From the NCBI RefSeq assembly GCF_000768685.1, contig NZ_AVPK01000001.1, positions 620,001-684,000 of the forward strand: DNA of 64,000 nucleotides, given 5' to 3'. Under the pieces are notes generated by a model. The model was not told the DNA's origin. It saw nothing but the letters and a program-made list of their open reading frames with translations, and searched no databases. How positions within the stretch are numbered: position 1 is the first letter of the stretch; the number at the start of each line of letters is the position of its first letter. Of the stretch, positions 35,380 through 43,078 are shown piece after piece. Source of the DNA: Knoellia subterranea KCTC 19937. Lineage in GTDB: Bacteria; Actinomycetota; Actinomycetes; Actinomycetales; Dermatophilaceae. Position numbers and translations under genes: made by a program.

Positions 35380-35688
35380 ATGAGCCGCCGACTGACCGAC
35401 GAAGAGATCGAGCGCCAGCTCGCCGACCTGACCCTGTGGACGCGTGAGGGCGATGCCATCGTCGCCGACATCGAGGCACCCGACTTCCCGGCAGCGATCC
35501 GCATCGTCGCCGAAGCGGCCGAGGTCGCCGAGGAGATGAACCACCACCCCGACATCGACATCCGGTGGCGGCGCACGCACTGGCTCCTCACGACGCACGA
35601 CGCCGGCGGGCTCACCCAGCTCGACATCGAGCAGGCCCACCGCATCACCGAGATCGCCCGGCGCGAAGGTGTCACCGTCGGTGAGTGA
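35380..35688 (+). CDS. Pterin-4a-carbinolamine dehydratase-like protein
   Basis: A 102-aa protein matching the PCD/DCoH family, with the active-site region AEEMNHHPDIDIRWRRTHWLLTTHDAGGLTQLD (split around residues 48-85). The enzyme dehydrates 4a-hydroxy-tetrahydropterin; in bacteria without phenylalanine hydroxylase the role is unclear. GCGAGG precedes the ATG. Its end overlaps the start of the VIT-family gene. Confidence 0.85.
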   Translation: MSRRLTDEEIERQLADLTLWTREGDAIVADIEAPDFPAAIRIVAEAAEVAEEMNHHPDIDIRWRRTHWLLTTHDAGGLTQLDIEQAHRITEIARREGVTVGE

Positions 35689-36403
35689 CGCAGCCCGGAT
35701 CCTCGCGGAGCACGACGAGCCCCACGACGCAACGATCGGTGAGCGCCTCAACTGGCTGCGGGCCGGCGTGCTCGGCGCCAATGACGGCATCGTCTCGACC
35801 GCAGGCATCGTCATCGGTGTGGCCGCCGCGACGACGGAGCGTTCGACGATCCTCACGGCCGGCCTGGCCGGTCTCGCAGCGGGTGCCATGAGCATGGCGG
35901 TCGGTGAGTACGTCTCGGTGAGCACGCAACGGGACACCGAGAAGGCCCTGCTCGCCAAGGAGCGGCGAGAGCTGCGAGAAGAGCCCGAGGCCGAACTCGA
36001 GGAACTCACCGCGCTGTATGCCGACAAGGGCCTCACCCCCGAGTTGGCGCACGAGGTGGCGGTCCAGCTCACCGAACACGATGCGCTGGCAGCTCATGCC
36101 GAGACCGAGCTCGGCATCGACCCCGAGGCGCTGACGAACCCGTGGCACGCGGCCTGGGCCTCGTTCATCTCGTTCACCCTCGGAGCACTCGTGCCGCTGC
36201 TCGCGGTGCTGCTCGTGCCGGTCTCCGCGCGCGTGCCCGTCACGGTCGTCGCCGTCGTCGTCGCTCTCCTCGGCAGTGGTTGGCTCAGCGCCCGGCTCGG
36301 GTCCGCACCGGCCTGGCCCGCGGTGCGCCGCAACGTCGTCGGAGGACTCATCGCGATGGCCGTCACCTATGCCATCGGCTCGCTCGTCGGGACGCAGGTG
36401 TGA
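35681..36403 (+). CDS. VIT1/CCC1-family transporter
   Basis: A roughly 240-aa membrane protein of the vacuolar iron transporter family. The first helices carry GERLNWLRAGVLGANDGIVSTAGIVIGVAAA and LAAGAMSMAVGEYVSVSTQRDTEK, the family hallmark. A charged cytoplasmic segment follows, then three C-terminal helices. It probably moves Fe2+ or Mn2+. The start is uncertain: GTG at 35681 has GAAGG upstream, while GTG at 35669 is the alternative. It overlaps the neighbours on both sides. Confidence 0.88.
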   Translation: MSDAARILAEHDEPHDATIGERLNWLRAGVLGANDGIVSTAGIVIGVAAATTERSTILTAGLAGLAAGAMSMAVGEYVSVSTQRDTEKALLAKERRELREEPEAELEELTALYADKGLTPELAHEVAVQLTEHDALAAHAETELGIDPEALTNPWHAAWASFISFTLGALVPLLAVLLVPVSARVPVTVVAVVVALLGSGWLSARLGSAPAWPAVRRNVVGGLIAMAVTYAIGSLVGTQV

Positions 36404-37095
36404 GCCGCTTCCTCGTCATCCAGCACGAGCCCGAGGCCCCGGGCGGCTGGTTGGCCGAACGATGGCTCGAGCAGGGCATTCGTCTCGACACCGTGCGCGG
36501 CGACCTCGGTGACGCCATCCCCGCACGGCTCGAACACGACGCGCTCGTGGTGCTCGGTGGGGCGGCGAATGCCGACGAGGACGACCGCTACGGATGGCTC
36601 GCCCCCACCAAGGCACTCATCCGCGCAACGGTCGCGGACGGCCTACCCGTGTTGGGTGTCTGCCTGGGTCACCAGCTCATGGCGGTCGCCCTCGGGGGCG
36701 CGGTCATCCGCAACCCCAGTGGGCGCACGAGTGGCCTGATTCCGTTGTCGCTCACTGCGATTGGCGCGTCGGACCCACTGCTCGAAGGTCTGGCGGGGAG
36801 CGTCGTCGTGCAATACAACGGCGACATCGTGAGCCGCCTGCCCGAGGGTGCCGAGAGCCTGGCGACCGCGCCGGACGGTTCGGTGCAGGCGGCCCGATTC
36901 GGTGAGCGGTCCTGGGGCGTGCAGTTCCATCCCGAGACCACGCCGGAGATCTTCAAGGGGTGGATGGCGAACTTCTCGCCCGAGGCGCACGAGGCGCCGA
37001 ACTCGCCGGCGGTGTGGTTGGCCGAGATGGAGTCGGCGCGGGAGGCGTCCCGATCAGTGGGGTATGCCGTCGCGGACGGCTTCGCGTCGGCCTGA
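36400..37095 (+). CDS. Class I glutamine amidotransferase-like protein
   Basis: A 231-aa stand-alone GATase1 domain. The nucleophile elbow is LPVLGVCLGHQLMA (Cys about 87), and the His-Glu pair lies in WGVQFHPETTPE. It resembles the GuaA-glutaminase-like proteins that act on gamma-glutamyl compounds; the real substrate is unknown. The GTG overlaps the preceding stop (GTGA), so it is cotranslated with the VIT-family gene. Confidence 0.82.
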   Translation: MSRFLVIQHEPEAPGGWLAERWLEQGIRLDTVRGDLGDAIPARLEHDALVVLGGAANADEDDRYGWLAPTKALIRATVADGLPVLGVCLGHQLMAVALGGAVIRNPSGRTSGLIPLSLTAIGASDPLLEGLAGSVVVQYNGDIVSRLPEGAESLATAPDGSVQAARFGERSWGVQFHPETTPEIFKGWMANFSPEAHEAPNSPAVWLAEMESAREASRSVGYAVADGFASA

Positions 37096-37138
37096 GAGTC
37101 GAGCGCCTGCCACGGGGTGGTGCCGTGACGCGCGCCGG

Positions 37139-39277
37139 TCAGTCCCCGGCCGTCGCCCGGAACAGCACCTCCGCGAACTCCGATTGCATGGCCTGTTCCA
37201 GCGAGATCGGCTCGCCATCGGGGCCGGCGAGCGGGAGGCGCCAGTTGGGGTACTCATCATCGGTGCCCGGCTGGTTGATGGCCCGCCGGTCGCCCACGAC
37301 ATCGGCCAGCGCGACGGCGCGCAGGACGCTCGGCGTGTGGCCGAGCCAGCGGTGCATCGCCTCGATGACCGAGGGATTCCCGGCGGCGGGCTCCAGCCAA
37401 CCGCGGGCCACGAGCGCGTCCCGGACCTTGGCGAGCGACTGCTCCTCGTGGGCCCGCTCCTCCTCGACCGGACGGGTGAGCAGCCCGAGGCGCTCCCGGA
37501 TCGCGACGTGCTCGAGAGCGAGGAAGCCAGCCGTGGGAGGCAGATCGTGGGTCGTCACCGACGAAAGGCAGAGCTCGCGATAGTTCTCCGGCGGCGTGGG
37601 CTGGTCGTCGGTGTTCTCGAACCACATGATGCTGGTGCCGAGGACGCCGCGCTCCAACAGGTAGTCGCGCGCGATGGCCGGGACGACCCCGAGGTCCTCG
37701 CCGATGACGACAGCGCCCGCGCGCTGGGCCTCCAGACAGAGGATGCCGATGAGGGCCTCGTGGTCGTAGGTGACGTAGGTGCCGTCGGCGGGTGTCAAAC
37801 CCTCACCCTCCGGGATCCACCACAACCGGAAGAGGCCGATGACGTGGTCGACCCGGACGCCGCCGGAATCGCGCAGCACCGTGCGGACCATGTCGCGGAA
37901 GGGCGCGTAGCCGAGTTCGGCAAGACGCTCCGGGTGCCACGGAGGCTGCGACCAGTTCTGCCCGAGCTGGTTGAACTGGTCCGGAGGCGCGCCGACCGTG
38001 ACGCCCTTGGCCAGCGCGTCCGCCAGTCCCCACGAGTCAGCGCCCTCGGGGTGCACGCCCACGGCGAGGTCGTGCACGATCCCCAGGGACATGCCGGCGC
38101 TCTTGGCCTCGCGCTGCACCTCGCCGAGCTGACGGTCGAGCAGCCACTGCAACCACATGTGGAAGTTCACGAGATCCTCTTGCGACGCGGCGAATTCGGC
38201 CACCGCCGGGCTCGAGGGATCGTGGTACTCGCTCGGCCACTCCGTCCACGGCAGTCCGTGACGCTCCGCCAGCGCACACCACGTCGCGAAGGTCGCGAGA
38301 CCCTCCCCCTCGAGTTCGCGGTAGCGGTCGAAGTCACGCGCCCGCCGCCCGTCGAGTCCGACGGCGTGGATCAGGCCCAGGGCCTCACGCTTCGCGGCCC
38401 ACGCCGCGTCACGGTCGATCGTGTCGGCCGCGTTGAGGGCACGCGCGGTCGCAGCGAGCTCCTCGATCTTGCTCCGCGCGGGGGCACCCAGCTGCACGAG
38501 CTCGGGGATGCCCTCGATCCGCAGGTAGATCGGGTTGACGAAGCGGCGGGTCGTCGGGAGGTAGGGCGACTCCTCCATGGGCGCCACGGGCTCCGCGGCG
38601 TGCAAGGGATTGATGAGGACGAACTCCGCGCCGACGTCGCCGGCCGCCCACGACGCGAGGTCGGCGAGGTCCCCGAGATCGCCGATGCCCCACGAGGTCG
38701 CCGAACGCGCCTGGTAGATCTGCGTCATGAGTCCGGTCGCGCCCCCGTGCCGGAGCACCTCGGGGAGCTCGAGCCGACCTGGCGTGACGACGAGGGTCGA
38801 CACGGCGGTGCCCTCGGTCACCGCCGGCTGGTCGAGGTGAGCCACGATGCGGTGCCACCCGAGCGGGAGATCGCCGGGCAGTTCGAAGGTGGCCTCGCCG
38901 ATCAGCCGACCGTCGATCTCGCGCGGATGGACCCACCGATCGACCTGCTGCACCTCGCGCGAGGACCCGTCCTCGAGCTCGACCGTGAGGGTGATCGCTC
39001 CCCCATCGGGCACGTGGGCGTGGACCCACGGAGTCCAGCCCTCACGGCATACAACGGTGGCAGGAAGGGTGCGCCGCCACGGACGGTTCTCTGCGTCGGC
39101 AAGGGAAGCCGCCACGGCCTCCTCACTGCTCGCGTCGACGCCGAGCGCGGCCAGGACGGTCCGCAGGGAGGCGTCACCGATGACGGTGTGGGTGCCCTTC
39201 CAGTCGTGAAAGTCGGTGGCCACTCCGTGCGCGCGGGCAAGGGCGACGAGGGTGTCGGAAGGCGCGACCGGGGTCAT
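37139..39277 (-). CDS. malQ: 4-alpha-glucanotransferase (amylomaltase, GH77)
   Basis: A 712-aa glucan disproportionating enzyme acting on maltodextrins and glycogen. The GH77 core has the nucleophile region GVRVDHVIGLFRLWW (about residue 475), acid/base Glu in IGEDLGVVP (about 522) and the third carboxylate in VTTHDLPP (about 574). The first 150 residues form the extra N-terminal beta domain common in actinobacterial MalQ. No other maltose genes are adjacent. Confidence 0.93.
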   Translation of the reverse strand: MTPVAPSDTLVALARAHGVATDFHDWKGTHTVIGDASLRTVLAALGVDASSEEAVAASLADAENRPWRRTLPATVVCREGWTPWVHAHVPDGGAITLTVELEDGSSREVQQVDRWVHPREIDGRLIGEATFELPGDLPLGWHRIVAHLDQPAVTEGTAVSTLVVTPGRLELPEVLRHGGATGLMTQIYQARSATSWGIGDLGDLADLASWAAGDVGAEFVLINPLHAAEPVAPMEESPYLPTTRRFVNPIYLRIEGIPELVQLGAPARSKIEELAATARALNAADTIDRDAAWAAKREALGLIHAVGLDGRRARDFDRYRELEGEGLATFATWCALAERHGLPWTEWPSEYHDPSSPAVAEFAASQEDLVNFHMWLQWLLDRQLGEVQREAKSAGMSLGIVHDLAVGVHPEGADSWGLADALAKGVTVGAPPDQFNQLGQNWSQPPWHPERLAELGYAPFRDMVRTVLRDSGGVRVDHVIGLFRLWWIPEGEGLTPADGTYVTYDHEALIGILCLEAQRAGAVVIGEDLGVVPAIARDYLLERGVLGTSIMWFENTDDQPTPPENYRELCLSSVTTHDLPPTAGFLALEHVAIRERLGLLTRPVEEERAHEEQSLAKVRDALVARGWLEPAAGNPSVIEAMHRWLGHTPSVLRAVALADVVGDRRAINQPGTDDEYPNWRLPLAGPDGEPISLEQAMQSEFAEVLFRATAGD

Positions 39278-39326
39278 GCCCCCATACTGCCCGAATCACC
39301 CGCCTCTCCTTTTACGGGTTACCCGC

Positions 39327-39375
39327 TAAAGGGGTCCGGAGCGAGGGAACTGTTCCCTTGTTCCGGACCCCCTTG
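39327..39375. terminator. Hairpin between malQ promoter side and symporter stop
   Basis: AAAGGGGTCCGGAGCGAGGG and the following bases pair with 39353-39375 with one or two mismatches. It serves as terminator of the minus-strand symporter transcript, 37 bp after its stop. Confidence 0.7.
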
Positions 39376-39392
39376 TCTTGCTCAGGCGGTCG

Positions 39393-39411
39393 GGTATGCC
39401 GGCCGCTCACC
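39393..39411 (+). repeat. Scattered repeat, one mismatch, abutting the symporter stop codon
   Basis: GGTATGCCGGCCGCTCACC ends exactly where the symporter stop codon begins (39412). Confidence 0.85.
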
Positions 39412-41058
39412 TCACGGGCTCGGCGTCACCTCGTGCGGGGTGGCGGGGAGCTTCTCGACGCGCGGGTCACCGGCGTCGGCGAAGTAGTCACCCTTGATCG
39501 TCTCGTCGGTGCCGTTGGACACCTTCATCGCGTTGAGCGCGACGCTGATGATCGCGGCGACGACAAGGTTGATGACGAACGCCGTCAGGGCGATGTAGCC
39601 CATCTGCGCGATGCCGGGGATGTTCGCGAGCGAGCCGCCGAAGTGGCTACCGGTGACCGGGTTGACGACGTTGTAGGCCTGCCACGTGCCGTAGACCATG
39701 CCGACAGCCCAGCCAACGAGCAGACCCCAGCGGTGGAACCACTTGGTGTAGAGGCCGAACACGATCGCCGGGAACGTCTGGAGGATCCAGATGCCACCGA
39801 GGAGCTGGAAGTTGATCGCGTTCTGCTTGTCGAGCAGGAGGACGAAGACGAGCGCGAACGCCTTGACGACGAGCGAGACGAGCTTGGAGACCTTGGCCTC
39901 CTGGGCCGGGCTCGCATTCGGGGCGATCCACTCCTTGTAGATGTTGCGCGTGAACGTGTTCGCCGCCGCGATCGACATGATCGCCGCGGGGACGAGGGCG
40001 CCGATGGCGATGGCCGCGAACGCGATGCCCGCGAACCAGTCGGGGAACATGTCCTCGAACAGCTGCGGGATGACGAGCTGCGCGTTGGGCTTGCCGTCGA
40101 GGCCGACGGGCTTGGTGCCCGCGGCGATCGCGACCCAGCCCAGGAGGGCGAGCAGGCCGAGGACGAACGAGTATGCCGGCAGGATCGAGGCGTTGCGCCG
40201 GATCGTGTTGCGGCTGCTCGCGGACAAGGTCGCCGTGATCGAGTGCGGGTACATGAAGAGCGCGAGCGCCGAACCGAGGCCGAGCGTCGCGTAGGCCCAC
40301 ATCTGGGTGCTGCCCGGGACGAACGCTCCCGTCGGCTTGCCGGTCGCCTCGTTGACCGTCGTCATCTTCTCCTGAGCGGCACCGAAGATGCTGTCCCAGC
40401 CGCCGACCTTCGAGGGCAGGTAGATGATCGCGACGATGATCACGAGGTAGATGAGCGTGTCCTTGACGAACGCGATGACCGCGGGGGCGCGCAGGCCGCT
40501 GCTGTAGGTGTAGGCCGCGAGCAGCGCGAACGCGATGAAGAGCGGCGCGTCCTTGGCGACCCAGTTGCTGCCGCCGCCGAGACCGACGACCTCGAGAACG
40601 GCCTGGATGCCGACGAGCTGCAGCGCGATGTAGGGCATCGTCGCGAGGAACCCGGTGATGGCCACGGCGAGGGAGAGCTCACGGCTGCCGTAGCGACCGC
40701 GCACGAAGTCCGCCGGAGTGACATAGCCGTGCCGGTGGCTGACCGACCACAACCGCGCCATGAACACGAAGATGATCGGGTAGAGCACGATCGTGTACGG
40801 CACGGCGAAGAAGCCGGCGACGGCGCCCGTTGCGAACATCGCCGCCGGGACGGCGACGAACGTGTATGCCGTGTAGAGGTCGCCTCCCAGGAGGAACCAC
40901 GTCACCCAGGTGCCGAACGAACGACCACCGAGGCCCCACTCGTCGAGGGACTCCATGCTGCTGGGTCGGCGCCAGCGCGTGGCCATGAAGCCCATGATGG
41001 TGACGACGCCGAAAAGAAGGACGAGGACGACGAGCGCCGTCCAGTTGATGCCGCTCAT
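39412..41058 (-). CDS. Sodium:solute symporter (monocarboxylate/acetate type, MctC-like)
   Basis: A 548-aa SSS-family transporter with about 13 helices. The N-terminal region SLDEWGLGGRSFGTWVTWFLLGGDLYTAYTF (in part) and a C-terminal IAAANTFTRNIYKEWI are typical of the acetate/pyruvate branch. A small DUF3311 protein is encoded just upstream and overlaps it by 4 bp, the usual two-gene arrangement for MctP/MctC-type monocarboxylate uptake in Actinobacteria. Confidence 0.88.
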   Translation of the reverse strand: MSGINWTALVVLVLLFGVVTIMGFMATRWRRPSSMESLDEWGLGGRSFGTWVTWFLLGGDLYTAYTFVAVPAAMFATGAVAGFFAVPYTIVLYPIIFVFMARLWSVSHRHGYVTPADFVRGRYGSRELSLAVAITGFLATMPYIALQLVGIQAVLEVVGLGGGSNWVAKDAPLFIAFALLAAYTYSSGLRAPAVIAFVKDTLIYLVIIVAIIYLPSKVGGWDSIFGAAQEKMTTVNEATGKPTGAFVPGSTQMWAYATLGLGSALALFMYPHSITATLSASSRNTIRRNASILPAYSFVLGLLALLGWVAIAAGTKPVGLDGKPNAQLVIPQLFEDMFPDWFAGIAFAAIAIGALVPAAIMSIAAANTFTRNIYKEWIAPNASPAQEAKVSKLVSLVVKAFALVFVLLLDKQNAINFQLLGGIWILQTFPAIVFGLYTKWFHRWGLLVGWAVGMVYGTWQAYNVVNPVTGSHFGGSLANIPGIAQMGYIALTAFVINLVVAAIISVALNAMKVSNGTDETIKGDYFADAGDPRVEKLPATPHEVTPSP

Positions 41059-41396
41059 CGGGCGCCTCCCTCGGCGTCGAAGGGGTTGCCGTCGTGGAGG
41101 TCGGTGTCCGTGGAGTCACCGATGGAGGGGCCGCGGGCATCCGTCATCGGACGGTGCGGGCGGGCCTTGAGCACGAGCCGGTAGGCCGTGTACGTCATCG
41201 CCGAGCACAGGAACACCCAGAGGAACTGGTACCAGATGAAGAAGGGGAAGCCCCACAGCTTCGGCTCGACCTTGGCGTAGGAGCTGACCCACATCAGGGC
41301 GATGATCGGAATGGCGAGCAGCACCCCGGCTGCGGCGACCAGCCCCTTGTTCGCCGGTGGGACCGTGTCGTGGTCCACGACCTCGGGTTCGTCCAC
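41055..41396 (-). CDS. DUF3311 small membrane subunit of the symporter
   Basis: A 113-aa protein with two helices (about residues 18-36 and 50-70) and a polar tail. It matches the DUF3311 proteins that accompany SSS monocarboxylate transporters (WGFPFFIWYQFLWVFL). GTG start at 41396 preceded by AGAGGTG. It probably stabilises or completes the symporter, by analogy with YhdT/PanF-type pairs. Confidence 0.82.
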   Translation of the reverse strand: MDEPEVVDHDTVPPANKGLVAAAGVLLAIPIIALMWVSSYAKVEPKLWGFPFFIWYQFLWVFLCSAMTYTAYRLVLKARPHRPMTDARGPSIGDSTDTDLHDGNPFDAEGGAR

Positions 41397-41551
41397 GAGA
41401 ACACCTCTCTTGTCTTGACGCCGCGCGCGGCATTGCGCACAGCGAGTCGAGACCTTAGAGGGCTGTGTGGCGTGCGCCACTCCGACGCAGCGTGGATCGG
41501 TCAGCGGTAACTCCTTTGCGCCGAGCGGCACGAGTCGGCGACCCTTGGGCC

Positions 41552-41773
41552 ATGGGCATACCTGAGGGCTTCGATTGGTCCGAGCGCAAGGACGGCAGCG
41601 TCGTCATCACGCACCACGGCGCGGTGGCAACGGTGTTGCGCGGGCGCCGGGCCGCGGACTTCGTCGAGGACGTGGAGGCGGGTGACGACCAGGAGCTCAT
41701 GGCCCGGGTCACCGGCAACTACAAGCACGGCAACGAGCGCACAGCCAAAAACCACCCCCGCAACCGCCGCTGA
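41552..41773 (+). CDS. Small conserved actinobacterial protein of unknown function
   Basis: A 73-aa basic protein: MGIPEGFDWSERKDGSVVIT at the start and the C-terminal GNYKHGNERTAKNHPRNRR. The conserved final segment is familiar from short actinobacterial hypothetical proteins. Nothing indicates a membrane or metal-binding role. Divergent from the DUF3311-symporter pair and followed by a strong hairpin at 41791. Confidence 0.6.
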   Translation: MGIPEGFDWSERKDGSVVITHHGAVATVLRGRRAADFVEDVEAGDDQELMARVTGNYKHGNERTAKNHPRNRR

Positions 41774-41790
41774 AACTCGACTTGCCTTCC

Positions 41791-41834
41791 CGGTCCTTGG
41801 AAAGGCGTCACCGGTGACGCCTTGGCAAGGACCG
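41791..41834. terminator. 44-bp hairpin at the border of the accessory block
   Basis: Outer arms CGGTCCTTG / CAAGGACCG and inner arms AGGCGTCA / TGACGCCT around a CCGG centre form a nearly perfect palindrome, located between the small basic protein gene and higA stops. Confidence 0.75.
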
Positions 41835-41863
41835 TGTTGCCAGCGCGTTGGTGCCTGTCCTGG

Positions 41864-42184
41864 CTACGCGGTCTGCAACGGCGCGATCGCGGCGACCTGA
41901 TCGCGCAGCGCGCGCCGCTCCAGCCGGAGCTCGTAGTTCGACTGCAGGTTCATCCAGAACTCCTCCGATGTCCCGAAGTAGCGGGCCAGACGGATGGCAG
42001 TGTCCGCGGTGATGCCGCGCTTGCCGTGCACGATCTCGTTGATCCGCCGCGGCGGCACCCCGATCGACACCGCGAGCTTGTTCTGCGTGATCCCGAAGCC
42101 CTCGATGAAGTCCTCCATCAGGATCTCTCCCGGGTGGATCGGCTCGATCTGGTCGGCCTCAGTGGTAGTCGACAAGTTCGACAT
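41864..42184 (-). CDS. higA: HigA/VapI-family antitoxin (XRE helix-turn-helix)
   Basis: A 106-aa antitoxin. IEPIHPGEILMEDFIEGFGITQNKLAVSIGVPP (in part) and the helix-turn-helix around INEIVHGKRGITADTAIRLARYF are hallmark HigA features. The ATG at 42184 is chosen over 42199 because GGAGGTG lies 6 nt upstream. The start overlaps the end of the higB reading frame by 26 bp. HigA binds the toxin and represses the operon, but here the toxin frame is broken. Confidence 0.88.
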   Translation of the reverse strand: MSNLSTTTEADQIEPIHPGEILMEDFIEGFGITQNKLAVSIGVPPRRINEIVHGKRGITADTAIRLARYFGTSEEFWMNLQSNYELRLERRALRDQVAAIAPLQTA

Positions 42185-42441
42185 CTTCCGCACCTCCATC
42201 TCTCCAGACGAAGCAGATGCGCCACTGCGCGTTGACTCGAATGCTGTGCTGACCGCGACGGTCACCGACGAGCCGCTCCAGACGGTTTCCCGGTGGGATC
42301 CGGAGGTCCTCGACGTCCTTCGCCGCATGGAGAACTTCCAGCTTCCGCAGGGGTGGCCCGCTGTACGGTCCGGTCGACGCGCTTGACGTACTGCTCGTGC
42401 CAGATGCGCTCGGTGTCCTTGCTCCCGAACGATCGGATCAC
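42159..42441 (-). pseudogene. higB: Frameshifted HigB/RelE-type toxin
   Basis: Reading from a GTG at 42441, the minus strand gives VIRSFGSKDTERIWHEQYVK and onward, as in HigB toxins. After RVDRTVQRAT the frame breaks at a run of four C (plus-strand G4 at 42350-42353). Skipping one base restores LRKLEVLHAAKDVEDLRI, GNRLERLVGDRRGQHSIRVN and QWRICFVWRDGG, ending VDYH and TGA at 42159. All expected HigB motifs survive across the two frames, so one extra base separates it from an intact toxin. Recent inactivation, programmed slippage or a sequencing error would all look like this. Confidence 0.8.
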
Positions 42442-42448
42442 GCGATCA

Positions 42449-42485
42449 GAATATAACGCTCGGCGTCAATAACGCTAGACGTTAA
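42449..42485. promoter_or_regulatory. Candidate higBA promoter/operator
   Basis: An AT-rich island between divergent frames has two TAACGCT direct repeats (42454-42460, 42470-42476) and the interrupted palindrome AACGCTAGACGTT. Binding sites of this style are expected for HigA autoregulation just upstream of the higB start. Confidence 0.45.
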
Positions 42486-42525
42486 ACCGGAACTCCACCG
42501 CATTCCGGCACATACCAACCTCTTC

Positions 42526-43035
42526 TCACGACTGTCCACGGGCAGCGCACCACTGGAGTCCGCCCGGGCTGATCCAGCGTGGTGTTGTTCTTGCGTAGGT
42601 ATCGAAGTCACTGCCGAACCGATCCCGGAGCAGCGCTTCCTCCACGGGGATCTGCAGTCGGTCGATGGCTGCGACGAACAGCATTGCGGCGAGCAATGCC
42701 ATGGGCGACCGGCGCAGCAACGCATGAGAGATCAGAATGCCGGCCATCCCCACATACATCGGATTGCGAGTGACCCGGTTTGGCCCGGACGTGACGAGGG
42801 AAGCAGCGCCGACTTCGACTGGATTGACCGTCGTCCGCTGCCTGCGGAACTCAGCAATCGCCCCCGTGATGCTCCACACCGACCCTGCCAGGAAGATCCC
42901 CGCCAGCACGCTTGACGCCTTCGTCACTGGACGCCCTCTTCCCGACAGGCGTTGGATCGCGAGCACGGCGGCGGCCAAAGGGACCGGCGGCAAGGGCAAG
43001 CGCGACGCAAGCCTGTTCGGTGATGCATCGATCAT
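42526..43035 (-). CDS. Isoprenylcysteine methyltransferase-like membrane protein
   Basis: A 169-aa protein of the ICMT/PEMT-type membrane methyltransferase fold: four or five helices and the conserved SGPNRVTRNPMYVGMAGILI plus EEALLRDRFGSDFDTYARTTPRWI at the C-terminus, which bind SAM. Substrate unknown; relatives are often found beside metal-resistance genes. ATG at 43035 with GGGGG upstream is preferred to ATG 43041. It follows the metal ATPase by 43 bp. Confidence 0.8.
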   Translation of the reverse strand: MIDASPNRLASRLPLPPVPLAAAVLAIQRLSGRGRPVTKASSVLAGIFLAGSVWSITGAIAEFRRQRTTVNPVEVGAASLVTSGPNRVTRNPMYVGMAGILISHALLRRSPMALLAAMLFVAAIDRLQIPVEEALLRDRFGSDFDTYARTTPRWISPGGLQWCAARGQS

Positions 43036-43078
43036 CACCATCCCCCTTGTCTGTTCTCGTTGGCGCTCTCCTGCGTCG

